Origin: Phytoseiulus persimilis
Taxonomy: Eukaryota > Arthropoda > Arachnida > Mesostigmata > Phytoseiidae
Length of the DNA: 64,000 nt
Direction: 5' to 3'
NCBI GenBank assembly: GCA_037576195.1
Contig: CM075103.1
Coordinates: 15,438,001-15,502,000 of the forward strand
Shown: positions 35,142-45,825 of the stretch, in pieces
How positions within the stretch are numbered: the stretch's first letter is position 1
Layout: every line of letters begins with the position of its first letter
Notes under the pieces: model-generated
Told to the model about the DNA's origin: nothing
Seen by the model: only the letters and a program-made list of their open reading frames with translations
The model's database searches: none
Position numbers and translations under genes: made by a program

Positions 35142-38100
35142 GGCCGTAACCTGAAAAAAAAGTCACTTTTCACTCACGACCGTTGAACTCCAGCTTTGTT
35201 TAATAGGTATATGTGGACCCCGCGGCAGGAATGAGCACACTATGGTTGGGTACGTATGTTTTGCGGGATGTCAATCGCGACGCGGAAGCCAACTCTTGAC
35301 ATCAACCAGGCCACGAAAGCTGAACACCAAGACCCGACAACAAAGCTGCGATAATTCGATCGAAATGTTCAAGATCTTGGATGCAGGAATGCAGACGCTC
35401 GTTTTTTAAAAAACTTCCTCCCCGGAAGAGTTTCTCCTTTGAATAGGTCCAAGAACCAAAGGCGAACTTGAAATTCTGCGGAAGACAAAGGCGACGCTCA
35501 CGAACTCGGAGACACAAAATCCGTGAACGCGAAACGATTCACCGAGGAATGATCCATTCGATTCTGGTGCGACGGTGTCTAAGACATCGAGTCGAGCGTC
35601 CGATGGTATCCCCTCTCTCCGAGTGTTTACAGACGAAACACGAGCCATTTCCATTACGTATACATATAACCACCCAAAGACTTCGTGAATATACAGGTCG
35701 ATCGCTGCAAGCTGAGCCACGATCACAGTCGTCTTTTATCCGGCCAGAGCCCAGCCTCTGGTGGATATTTCCCCGACTTTCCACCATTTTCCAACCCCAA
35801 CTTTAACGGCGTATGTCGAGTACACCGGAACCCAGTTCACCGTCTAGTCTCTCTCCCAATTGCGAAAGTATTCACGCTGGTTTGACGGGCTGACAAGAGG
35901 CATCTAGAACTGTTCGGCGCTCCATCCGGAAAACCGCAGTAGAACAGAACAAGAGAATTGAACATAGAGAGCAGATGCAGAACAGAACTCTCCAGAATCC
36001 ACCGTTGCGGTGCGCGTAGCATGGCAGTGAACGCCGGTGTCTCGCAGCCGCGTAGAGCTGGCAGGGTCGCAGGTTACGTTGGGTTGAGTAAGGTGAGACG
36101 AATCCGTCGAGGATGGACGATTCACGAGCCCGTTGGAGTTGCGAGTCGGAAAAAATGGAGAGTCGACTTCGACATGCTCTCAAATCTCCAATTCACAACC
36201 GACTCTTGAAAACTACACCGGATGCATCTTTCAGAAAGATCGTGGCTCACCCTGTTCATCGTTCAGTGAAGTCGGAAAGCTCCGTAGGAACTCTGCGGAG
36301 CCTATCTCAAATAGTAGAAAGCACGACTCCGTAACATACAGTGTGTTCGGCGCAAGCTCGAACTTCTCCCCAATCGACATCTGGAAGTCATTGCTTGGTG
36401 GAAATGCAAGAAAAAGCTGGCCTCCTGTTTTCGATGCTCGGAATGCACGAAATCGTCCGAAGAGATGGCCCGGAGTACGTTTGTTTCTACGGAGCTCACG
36501 TCTGATGGAACGGTCATTGGTTCTGGGAGGTTCCGATTAGACGCCGAGATTCGCCAGGCGATTCAGTCAACCGAACGGAAAGGTTTGGTTTTCGGGAAGA
36601 CTCGACATCAATGAAAATCGCGAGTCCAGGAGGTTGCCTTCGCAGAGAAAAATTTCATGCCAAAAGCAACATCGGCAAGCTGTATGAAAAGGTTGTGCGA
36701 TGGGTCTGGAGCTTTTCTCGTTGGATTGATGACTGCGGAATGAGCGATTTCTCCCGTGGCATGTTTTTCCTCAAGACACGTGATCCATCAATGATCGGCT
36801 GACGATTATTTGGGCAGTCGGAGAATCCGCGATGGGATCGCGGCTCTTCCAACCCTGCGGAAGCGCACCAGGCCCCAAGCGAGACCGCCGCTGGTTGCCG
36901 CAGCCTGGTTGTGGCAGTTATCGGAGTATATGTATACAGTATGTGTACAGATGAATGTATACACGGATACAGATGAATATACAGCCTTCCTATGGATTTT
37001 TGGTTCCGGTTCCCGTGTCAGCGAGATTATCTTCAGGAGCACAAGAAACCATGGATCATCTGCTCAAGGTGCCGTCTGACCCCCTTAATGCTCTTTCCAC
37101 GCAACCATGTGTGGGAGGAGCCAGCTGAGTTCCTAATTCCACGCAATGTCGAAAGGTAGTTGGATTCAGAATCAGATCCATCCAAGCTTGCACCGGCGCA
37201 TTGCGACGCGGAAGGAAGCTTACTACATCAGATGACCAGCGTCAGCTTTTTCAGCCGGCCGCCAAAGTCGGTCGATAACAATTCCATTCAGGCTGGAGGA
37301 GCACAACCCTCATGCCCTGTTTTCCGCCGAAATCCAAGGCTTCCATCTCGCGACAGATCGGGAAAATGAAAATTTGTGGGCGAATTCCACGCTGCGGTCG
37401 TGGTTCTGCGAGGGAAGTGGGATGCTGCAGCATCCTCGAAATGTTGAGGCAAATGGCGGCCCCGATAAATACTCAGCACTGAAGATCATTGTTCTTACTG
37501 AGACATCCGCTCAGTCTTCCTATTTCCATGTAAACGGCTTGCGAATCTTTTCGATTTATGGAATTCGTCCGGAGACAGATCACGTTTTTCTATGGCTTTG
37601 TTTCGAATGCGGACTGTGCTCAATCGGCTTGATTTGATCATTTTGCACCTTCCTACAGTCAAAATGGTACGCCATCCGGGGAAAATCTGGAATTAGGCGC
37701 TAAGAATTGAGGAGTAATGAATTGCTCCTGGAACTGTGACATCTTGTGTGATGACTCTCGTTAAACGAAGCTTTTTCACGCTTCCGAAAGCCGGGTAGCA
37801 ATTATGCCTGGAGGTATCACGAATCAAATGGAGCCTCTCCATCTCCCCATCAGCAAGCCGTTCATGGACTCGACGAGCCAGCATTGGAGGCGGAAGGCTC
37901 AATCTTCAAGAGCTTTGCGCATCTGGTAGAATGAAGGAACGCAGCACAGCGGAAGTAGCTATTGTGTGGGTCGATGGAAGAATCGTGATGAAGTCCTCTC
38001 AAAAAACGGGAATCTCTCATGCACTGGTCGGAAGCGAGAACATATGCCTTTTTTGAAGACAGCACAGGATATCGAAGTGGAGAGCAGTGACTTGGAATCA

Positions 38101-40115
38101 GAGAAAACTGGAAGCAGCTCAACTTGAGAATCACTACGTCGAATTTACGTGAGCCATCCCAACCCAACAAAGAAACATGCCTTTGGGCACTCTTTGCTCG
38201 TCGAAACGTGCTGAAATCGGCCCCAACGCCACATTTGCAACACTTCCTCAGCGGATAGTGAGGAGTTGAACCCGGAATTGCTGACTACATTCATCGGATG
38301 GGAGGCTCCACAATACGAGCTGATCTCTTTCGGATCAGGATAATGTGTCAAAGATTTCGGGACTTGGAACCAATTTTCCCGGCCCCATCTCATCAAGGTC
38401 GAGTTGTGACAGCCGAGTCTTTAAGAGATGTGTTTTGAGATCTCGATGTATCCGTTAATTGTGCAACCTTCTCTCTGATAAAAGAGGAGAAGCTTCCTGG
38501 ACATCATACAAAGTTTTCTCTCTTATGTGGAAACTTTCATTTGGGAAGGATATCGAGGAGTTGTAGCGTCTCTCCTTCGTCTTTGGCTATGACTCGTTTC
38601 AATATGATTAGGCGTGAAAACGATGGTATCGGTTTGGTATCTTTTCGGAATCAAGTTTCCGGTCACCCTCCCATACAACCGCGGTTTCCGGCCCTAATTT
38701 TGCGGTTAACCGTTATCGCGGTCATCGGTTAACCATAACCGCGGTTATTGAGGAATGCGGTTATTTGCGAAGCCTGATGCCGACTTTGATTTCTTAAAAC
38801 CGCGAATTCACTCAACGGATCCGACTGTCGAAGCAGACCAGCGAGACCCGCTAGCGATACTCCATGACACATGTGAAGAGGTTCATGGGTGGAGATGTGA
38901 GGTTTTCGCGCAAATTCGAAATTGGTCAATGAAATTCCATTTCCCGCGGTCAAAACAACCGTAGGACCATGGGACAATTTCGAATTGCCGCGGAAACCCG
39001 GTCGGTAGCGCCCGTTGCGAGCCTGTGCGGCGCATGTTCTGCTTTCAATCAACTCGCGCAGTAAGACCCCGATGCGATTAGTGAGTGGAATCGGAATATT
39101 TCTCGAAGTTAGATGCTGCGTCGAGGTATTGTTGTTCGTTTTCGTTCGCTGTAGCCACGAGTTCAGGTGAGTTACGACGCGAATCCGAATAGCCCGAAGA
39201 GATACGGCTCCTTTTTTCTCTCGAGGAGACCGCGGAAAACCGTTGTGGAAAACCAGAGCCAAGTGACACTGAGGCAGAGTTACGACGACGTATCTCGAAA
39301 CCTAGAAGAAACCCTTCGGATCGCAATTTTTGATGGTTCATCCGATTCATCGGAAGTGCTCGTAGTTCGTGAGGTGGGTCGCAGGGGAAGGTTTCTAGTG
39401 CCTTCATATGAGTTCGCTCGAGGATGACTCTTCATTGAATTAGTTAATTTCTTTTGAGCTTGCGTTGCGTCAACTGTGAGACTGGTCCGGTCAATATGCG
39501 CACGAGTGGCACTCGAGAAGGCCAATGCTGACGAAATACATGAGTTTCGGCTCTGCTACCATAAGGTGCTGCTGATCGATTTGCGGCGTCTTCGGATTCC
39601 CCTCAAGCCCCCCTGATGTTTCAAACTCCCCAAAGCATGATTGACGTCAAGTGAATCGGCAAGGGTGGAACGTCGACTCAAACAAAGTACCGAGGGCAAC
39701 AAAAACGAGTCGAGAGCCATGAAAGTGTACGATTCATGTGCAGCCATGGTCGCAGCCATAGTTGCAAGTGTTCCTCCATCAGTTTCACACGCTCCTTCCT
39801 CTTCCCGGAAGTTTCCTTTGATCGAAATCCAGTATCGTCGATTATCCTCCGTTGAACAGACCTGTGGATGCGCGGAGGAACCACTATCTCGATTCCAGTC
39901 GGCCGCTCATCCAACTCGCTCCCCAGCGGACCAATCGCGACCTGCCCCAAGGTCCGACTGCACATGACTTTAGCAGAGCCTGAAATAGGGCACTGACGTC
40001 GCCATCAAGTTGACTGTTTAACGATCTATAACGTTCCAGTTTCTTCTCTCTTCCTAATTGGAAGCGATAACATCAACGTGGAAGTCCACTGAACTTGACG
40101 CGCCGCAGATCAACC
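35142..40115. other. Long intergenic stretch with minor repeats
   Basis: No supported gene. It contains a short GTATAC/ACAGATGAAT repeat (36925-36990), a cluster of AACCG/GGTTA palindromes (38680-38765) and an exon-like end with an excellent donor (AGTTCAG|GTGAGT at 39170) that could be a non-coding first exon of the secreted-protein gene at 40.1 kb. Confidence 0.4.
38680..38765. repeat. Cluster of GGTTAACC / AACCGCGGTTA palindromes
   Basis: Within about 85 bases the words CCGCGGTTT, GCGGTTAACCG, CGGTTAACCATAACCGCGG and GCGGTTATT follow each other, so the tract can fold on itself in several registers. Possibly an end of a non-autonomous DNA transposon. Confidence 0.55.
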
Positions 40116-40737
40116 ATGAAAGCCAGCAGCATCGGGATGATTTTGTTGTGTCTGGGTTTTCCTGCGACAGGAGCACCGTTTTCTACGATCGAGGTAGCGG
40201 AGTGGTTGGCAGTGAGCTCCGACTTGAACGAAGTTTTGGATGCCATTGTTTCGGATCAAACGTTGAATGCCCGGGTGGAAGCGAGCTACAAATCGAATTC
40301 GGGCCTCTCATCGTTTGAGGACTTTGCCACCAAATATCGCGAGAACTGCGGAAATCCTATGGGAGTCTACGCTCGGTACAGTAATTATGCGCGTAATTCT
40401 GCGAGACTCGATGGCACTTAGAGGAAGTCTTTCTGAAAATGTCCGGCCAGCAATCACTCCGAGGAACCTCCGCTAACTCAGTCCTTGTTTCGAAATATTT
40501 AGGGAGCACAACATGACGTCCGAAGCTTCGTGCGTTTGGAGCTTCCTTCGTACGGCGAGCCAGGACTCCGCTTTCGCACATGGGTTGCCGTTCGACCAGG
40601 ATGTCTTCAAAGACTGTGGGAAATGGCTGACAGCAAAAGGCGTCGCAGACAACTTTTTCATCATCGGGATGTGGGCCATCTACGAAAACAAACCGGATAT
40701 CATCAGCAAACTCGGCACCATCGACTGTGGAATCTAA
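40116..40737 (+). CDS. Small secreted protein, family unrecognised
   Basis: Two exons, 40116-40375 and 40503-40737, joined in phase 2 across a 127 nt intron (CG|GTACAG, TTTAG|G), give 164 residues. The ATG at 40116 sits in a good context (CAACCATGA) and opens a clear signal peptide (MKASSIGMILLCLGFPATGA). The first 60 residues of the mature part are acidic and helical-looking; the second half has four cysteines (ENCGNP, EASCVW, KDCGKW and the C-terminal TIDCGI), enough for two disulphides. Poly(A) signals lie at 40773-40778 and again near 40803. A CCGCAG acceptor seven bases before the ATG suggests a spliced leader. No known domain is seen. It is convergent with the cysteine-rich gene that follows, but the two proteins do not resemble each other. 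Confidence 0.75.
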
Positions 40738-40772
40738 AACTATAATAGTATTCAAAACATCGAGGGAAGCGT

Positions 40773-40778
40773 AATAAA
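40773..40778 (+). promoter_or_regulatory. Poly(A) signal of the 164-residue secreted protein
   Basis: AATAAA 36 nt after the TAA stop; a second AATAAA-containing stretch occurs about 30 nt later. Confidence 0.65.
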
Positions 40779-41422
40779 AACTCGTGTTTCGTCCGAATCG
40801 GACGAATAAATCGTATCATCGAGTCGTGTACTAGGCTGCTAACAGGTGGAGAGAGTGAGAGATGGGGTGTTCTGCGTTAATCAAGATGGTGTCATGTTTT
40901 GATATTACAGTCTGTCCATCCACTGAACCCACGGAAATTCCCCTTGAGACATGATGTGACTTACCAGAGCCTTTGATAGTATCCGAGTTCAATTTCTCTC
41001 TGAATGGTTGGTATTCATACAAAATCCGTATTGGCTTTCCCTTTGAACCAAGGGAAGGAATATCCTCAATCAATAAATCACTCCCAAATCATCCGTGAGG
41101 GGCGGGGGCGTGGATTTTGGCGTTCGACGTGTTCAGTCCCTGGTAATGAACTCAGATCTGTGCGCTGGAGTGAAATCGGAAAATCATGAGCGACTTGGAG
41201 AATTATCCGAAGCAAACACTTATATGCGAGGTTTCCGGCGGCATAACTGAACGTGCATCATCGAAAGCTCCGGTAGGAGGCGGCGGTGTGAGATTCTCCA
41301 AGAACGTAGCCGAAACGGAGTGAGCAACCTGAGCTCCGTTACGAATAGCACGCAAACGTATCCTGGGTACGATGGGTGCTCGTGTTCGACGAAGACCAGC
41401 CCAAGGTCGAATGAGCGATGTT

Positions 41423-42236
41423 TCAGAAATTCCAGAAGCCCAGTTTCCGGCAGATTTCCTGGTTCGCTTTGCATTCATCGGCTTTCTTCTGGGAGCTGCA
41501 GAAGTATCGAGGACCTCGTTCGTTACATTTCCCGGTGATTTCTGTGTAGTCGACATCTGCAGGAACATAGCAAATTCGCTGTTTAGATCCTAATGGGCCT
41601 ACATGAGGCTAACGGAATAGCTCCCTCTGAGCCAGCCAGCCAGCCCTTCCCCCGGAAAAGAGGGTTTTGCGATTCGTCCGAGGATTGGCATCGAGCGGGC
41701 TGTGGCAGATCTCGAAACACAGCTCTCGAACGAATTCAATTGATACCGGTGGTACTCCGACCTCGAATGAGCAACGAGCCTGTATGAGCTGAACAGAACT
41801 TTACTCCATCGGAGTCGGTGTTTTGAGGAGGATTCTAAAAGCAGAGCAAAGCAAAGATAACTGATCAGGAAGCGTTCAAGGGCGTTGAGTTCCTCACCGT
41901 TGTGAACGACGTAGCCGAAATCTTGACAGTCCCATCGCGTAAATTGGCATTCTTTACGTAATTGGACCGTTCTGCACACTCGCTGATAGTTGGCACATCC
42001 TTCGATGTTCTGAGCCTCAGTACAGTAGCTGGCTGGAAGAGTTAACTCGAGTAGAACGCACTTCTCAGGGAACCAATCCGAATTCGGGGACCGAGCAGCC
42101 CCGGAGTGTCGATTTCCTTAGCAAGAGCGAACATTGGAGGTGATCTTTGCCATATTCATTTTCATTTCGGATGAACTGAAATATTTGGATACCAACCTAT
42201 CACGAAGGCAAGCAGCAAAACACGGACACTGTTCAT
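41423..42236 (-). CDS. Small secreted cysteine-rich protein with duplicated Cys spacing
   Basis: Three short minus-strand exons, 42236-42197, 42032-41898 and 41556-41423, join in phase 1 at both introns to code for 102 residues. Splice sites: G|GTTGGT, CTCTTCCAG, G|GTGAGG and CTATGTTCCTGCAG. The start is a typical signal peptide (MNSVRVLLLAFVIASYCTEA) and cleavage before QNIEGC is likely. The mature peptide of about 82 residues has eight cysteines in two halves: C-x6-C-x8-C-x6-C, then C-x8-C-x8-C-x6-C. The C-x8-C-x6-C core is thus repeated, and exon 3 carries the second half. The end is CRKLGFWNF and stop. Agreement of signal peptide, phases, and Cys pattern across three frames makes chance unlikely. 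I know no family with this spacing; it is not assigned a function. Confidence 0.72.
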
Positions 42237-45200
42237 GATGAACTACTGAGTCAAACAGATCCGAATTGTAGGGAAATCGGAAGTGGCGGACACCCTTTCC
42301 GTGCGTGGTCGTCCCAAGGACTTCAGTCAGCTCAGATCCGTCTGATGGCATCAGACACGCGATCGTTTCCCATGACTATCGATCTCTCAGAGGATTTTCC
42401 ATTCGTGAGAGGGGGCTAGCGGGCAGTGGAAAGAACTTCTACCTCGGAATTTGGAGGGAACTTCGCCGCCGGATCTTGCTCAGACGGATCTCCTCTGTGT
42501 CCTCTTCTCCCAACCCATGCTTCCCCTGTTCCGACAGAGTCGAACCACTTCGGGAAAGCAAAACTCGGGTGCGGCCAGAGTCGGCCGAGCGAACAGTGTT
42601 TGAAATTAGTGACCACCGCTCAGCAGTGGGGCCATCGCTTTTTCTTTCGCAGGCCTCGAAATCTCGTTGAGTTTGACCCGAGCTGTCGAGCCGAGCGGGC
42701 ACTGATTGGAAAGGCAAACTCTGCAGCTTGCGGACCACGTTCGTGATGTGAACGCCTAATTTTCGAACGGTTTTCAACTGTTCAGTAAGGATTCGGAGAG
42801 GAAAAGCTCCACTCTTTCTCCGAGTACATCCGGAGACTTTCGGAGAATGAGATTTCCGTGGACGGAGGGACTCGGAAATCTCCCAATCGTCGTGGCCATA
42901 TGTGGCAACCATGGGATGGGATTCATTTCGTTTCGCTCCCAGCCAAGGAGGAGGCGATTCCCGTTTGTGCCCGATTGATTTTGAAGCTCTGTCGTCTCGG
43001 AGCTATACGAGCGAGCACAGCGGCGTGCCCCCGCGTCACCCTGTGCGAAAACTACGACAAACGAGGTTTAGTTTTGGCTTCGAGTTAAACGTGTGGTTTA
43101 TTTCAGGGCACAAAAGTTGTTCTTCTCTTTCTCTTTGATCCTCTAACGACAGGCGTGGTTTGAATTCTCCTTCCTGAACTCCTGAGGGTGCGAAGCCTCT
43201 AGACGTCGAGCCGCTTCTCGCGAATGCGGCTGCCACGCCCCTTAGCGACAATAACCTTACCAATACCCTGGGCTGGCCACCACGAACTCGTTTTGTCATC
43301 AGTCGATCTTGTCTGAGTGTCTGTGTTTTTTCCGCAATCTTCCGCCGGCCAGATCATCGATTCTGTGCTGATGGGTACAGCCGATGAAACAGAAACCTCT
43401 CAGCCCGGTTCTCACGATTCGCCCAGATCCGTGGAAGTAACATCCACCTGGTTCGGAGCGCTCGTCAGCCGGGTCTCGAAGCAGGTCGGGGAGGTTGAGA
43501 GAAGTCAGGTTAGGGCCCTGGCCAGCGCCTCCGAAGTTGTGCGCGCGGCTTCACTGAGGTTAGGTTGGGGTCGCTGTTGGCCCCGTGACTCGTTTTGCGC
43601 CTTGGCCCCGGTTGACGGCCACCAAACTTGGCTTCCTCGTGAGATTCATCTGGCCATGGATCTGCTGATCTCGGGAAAATTCCGTTCGCCTCATCCGACT
43701 CAACTCTGAGCGAGGTGAGGTTCGAGTCCCGTGTTTTCTCAACATGGAAAATCTCACCTCGACATCGCTGACCGCATGTCTGTTGACCGATGCTGCCGAT
43801 TACAAGCGCAAACAGTGATTTCGGAGCAATATCAGCCAGGACGAAGGGGGGCGTTTGCTGTAGCAGAACCCTTCAATCTGATATCATTCGATCACCTACG
43901 GTTTACAATCCACGTGGATATCGGACATCATTGCACTGAAGATCCGAGTCCTCGTAGACTTGATCGGATTCTCGAGGAAATGCCCTGAGGGTGGGTTTCT
44001 CGTTAGTGTTCCACGATTCGAAGAAGGTGTATCCGATCACATTTCCTGAAATCTGGAGCATTGAACCGGTACAGAACGGAAGGCTGCGGGGCAGAAATCT
44101 TGTCCCGCAGCAGATCGTTGAACTTGGACCTGTGGACGCTAGCGGAGAATGAGTCTCATCTGACCGCACCCCTTGCCGAAGTTTCGCCGTAACTTCAGCA
44201 TGCTGTCACTGAGCGGAACTTCCGAAGTTTTTCAATTCATTTTTGTGCGAGCCGGGTCGAAAGAGGCCACGCGGCATCTCGATGCCCTGTTAGGTAGATT
44301 GCCACTGGTCAGTCACTGCTGATATTAATGACCGCTACGGCCGCGGATTTCAGAAGCGGTCGTGCGTCTCCATGAATCGTCGCGGGAGACAAGAGGAGTA
44401 AGAGGTCAGGGCTCTCTGAGCCAATATTCAGTCCCAGATTCTGGTCCGAGCGATCGGAAAACCGGAGCGACTGGAAATCGATCCGAATTTGAGAATTGAA
44501 AGCACATCTATCGAACGAAAACTGCTCGAGTGGGCAGTTAAGATTCTGATGGATCAAGTTAACCCGTGATATATTGCATTTGGAGTTCCATTTGGATGTG
44601 TATAGTCAGGATCGGATTCGAAGAATATGTCCCCCAGGCTCTTCCTGTCGTTGCCAAACGAGCGGCGTGCGAGGACTCCGACTGTTGACGCGGATCGATG
44701 GGGACCATGAAATACGTTCTCGGAGTGAGAGAACCAGCGAGAAAACCGAATCGGAGAAGCATACATCACCAGCGTCCGCTTTCGACTCTCGAACCAGCTC
44801 TTGGAATCTGACAGCGCTCGACCGCTTTGTCAAACGAGAATAAGAAAGTCTGGGTGATTTTTCGAAATTATCCCGTCAATCGCTCGACATAGAATCATTG
44901 AGATGAGGGGATAATTTCGAAAAACCACTCCAACTTCCAGGCTCCACTAACGATGGGAGGAAACTAAACACAACCGAATCACCCCTCCAAGAAAAATTCG
45001 AATTTTAAAATTCATCGAATAGACGCGGCTTTGGGCGTCCGCTGAATACTTTCTGGGCATCCCGTGAGCGCGGAGGACAAAGAAGGAACAAGGACGACTT
45101 TTTCCACAGGTGTCGAAGACAGGATATGCTGTTTGCTTACAACATCGCAGCCGAAACCCATTGACATCGGAAAATCCGCCCCGTTCATCGTGAATGTCTA

Positions 45201-45270
45201 GTCAAGTGGAGAGCGAAGCCAGTCAGTTTGAAGTCGCGTGTATAGAGCAAAATTTCGCGACGACGAAGCC
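42237..45270. other. Intergenic stretch with unresolved exon-like pieces
   Basis: An exon-like frame begins with ATG at 43371 (MGTADETETSQPGS, STWFGALVSRVSKQ) and has possible donors at 43508 and 43558, but no partner exon could be fixed. Around 43995-44160 two overlapping open frames exist. A gag-related inverted repeat lies at 44845-44950. Nothing else is supported. Confidence 0.35.
44845..44952. repeat. Inverted repeat of gag-relic sequence
   Basis: TTTTTCGAAATTATCCC at 44858 is mirrored by GGGGATAATTTCGAAAAA ending near 44924. The second arm, read on the minus strand, also matches 30908-30960 of the gag relic (AGCCTGGAAGT then TTCGAAATTATCCCCTCAT). So a piece of that element is present twice here in opposite directions. 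Confidence 0.7.
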
Positions 45271-45798
45271 ATGGAGAGGAGTTCTCGTCGATCCGCGACA
45301 GTATCGATAGACGTCTGCGCTGTTGCTGTTCCGCCCGAGGAACATCAAAAGAGGATCACCAAACAAGCTGCAGTCAGGAAGAAACAATCAAAGGCATCGA
45401 ACTCACCCGGCAGCGACGTCTACGACTCAAAAAGATTCTACGACAATGAGTCCTGCTCCAATCCTCCCAGGACGAAAGAGGTAGCCCTTCATACGAATCA
45501 GTTCCCGGAGTTTGCATCGCATTCAACGTTCCGGTCCACATACACGCTGGGGAGGTTCATTTTCGTGAGATCAATTCATTTCAGCGTTTCTTCCGTTTCC
45601 CTCTTTCAGATCACCGTGGATGTCTCGAGTGGCCGGAATGAAATGTTGAGTTTCCTCAAAAAATCGCTCCTAGCCAGCCCAAAGGTCAGGAATGATACGG
45701 CCTTGGTGGAGAAACTCCAGGAGTCGGTATTCCGAGAATTCGAACGAGACGACAAAAGAAACCGGAAGCAAGAGAAGCACCAGAAGCCTCTTAGATGA
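45271..45798 (+). CDS. Two-exon orphan gene, 132 residues
   Basis: Exons 45271-45480 and 45610-45798 join in phase 0 (AAAGAG|GTAGCC, CCCTCTTTCAG), and the 129 nt intron has no in-frame stop, so an unspliced frame is also open. The protein begins MERSSRRSATVSIDV, has a basic Lys/Arg/Gln stretch (KRITKQAAVRKKQSK), an acidic centre, then VSSGRNEMLSFLKKSLL and a strongly charged helix (REFERDDKRNRKQEKHQK). It is likely nuclear or cytosolic, with no signal or membrane segment. An AATAAA at 45820-45825, 22 nt after the stop, supports the 3' end. Further upstream exons are possible. No family recognised. Confidence 0.5.
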   Translation: MERSSRRSATVSIDVCAVAVPPEEHQKRITKQAAVRKKQSKASNSPGSDVYDSKRFYDNESCSNPPRTKEVALHTNQFPEFASHSTFRSTYTLGRFIFVRSIHFSVSSVSLFQITVDVSSGRNEMLSFLKKSLLASPKVRNDTALVEKLQESVFREFERDDKRNRKQEKHQKPLR

Positions 45799-45819
45799 TC
45801 GATCTCATCTCACATGCGA

Positions 45820-45825
45820 AATAAA
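45820..45825 (+). promoter_or_regulatory. Poly(A) signal of the 132-residue orphan gene
   Basis: AATAAA 22 nt after the TGA stop. Confidence 0.55.

Noticed and set aside
38729-39262. 177-codon minus-strand frame
   Set aside because: Covers the palindrome cluster, has no motif and no splice or poly(A) context.
42118-42351. Minus-strand frame with CPCFAAC, at first read as a Cys-rich channel exon
   Set aside because: The overlapping frame gives a clean signal peptide (MNSVRVLLLAFVI) that splices in phase to the cysteine-rich exons, which is the better reading.
43700-43745. GAGGTTCGAGTCCCGTG, another T-arm-like word
   Set aside because: The preceding 60 bases do not fold into a cloverleaf and no matching acceptor stem was found.
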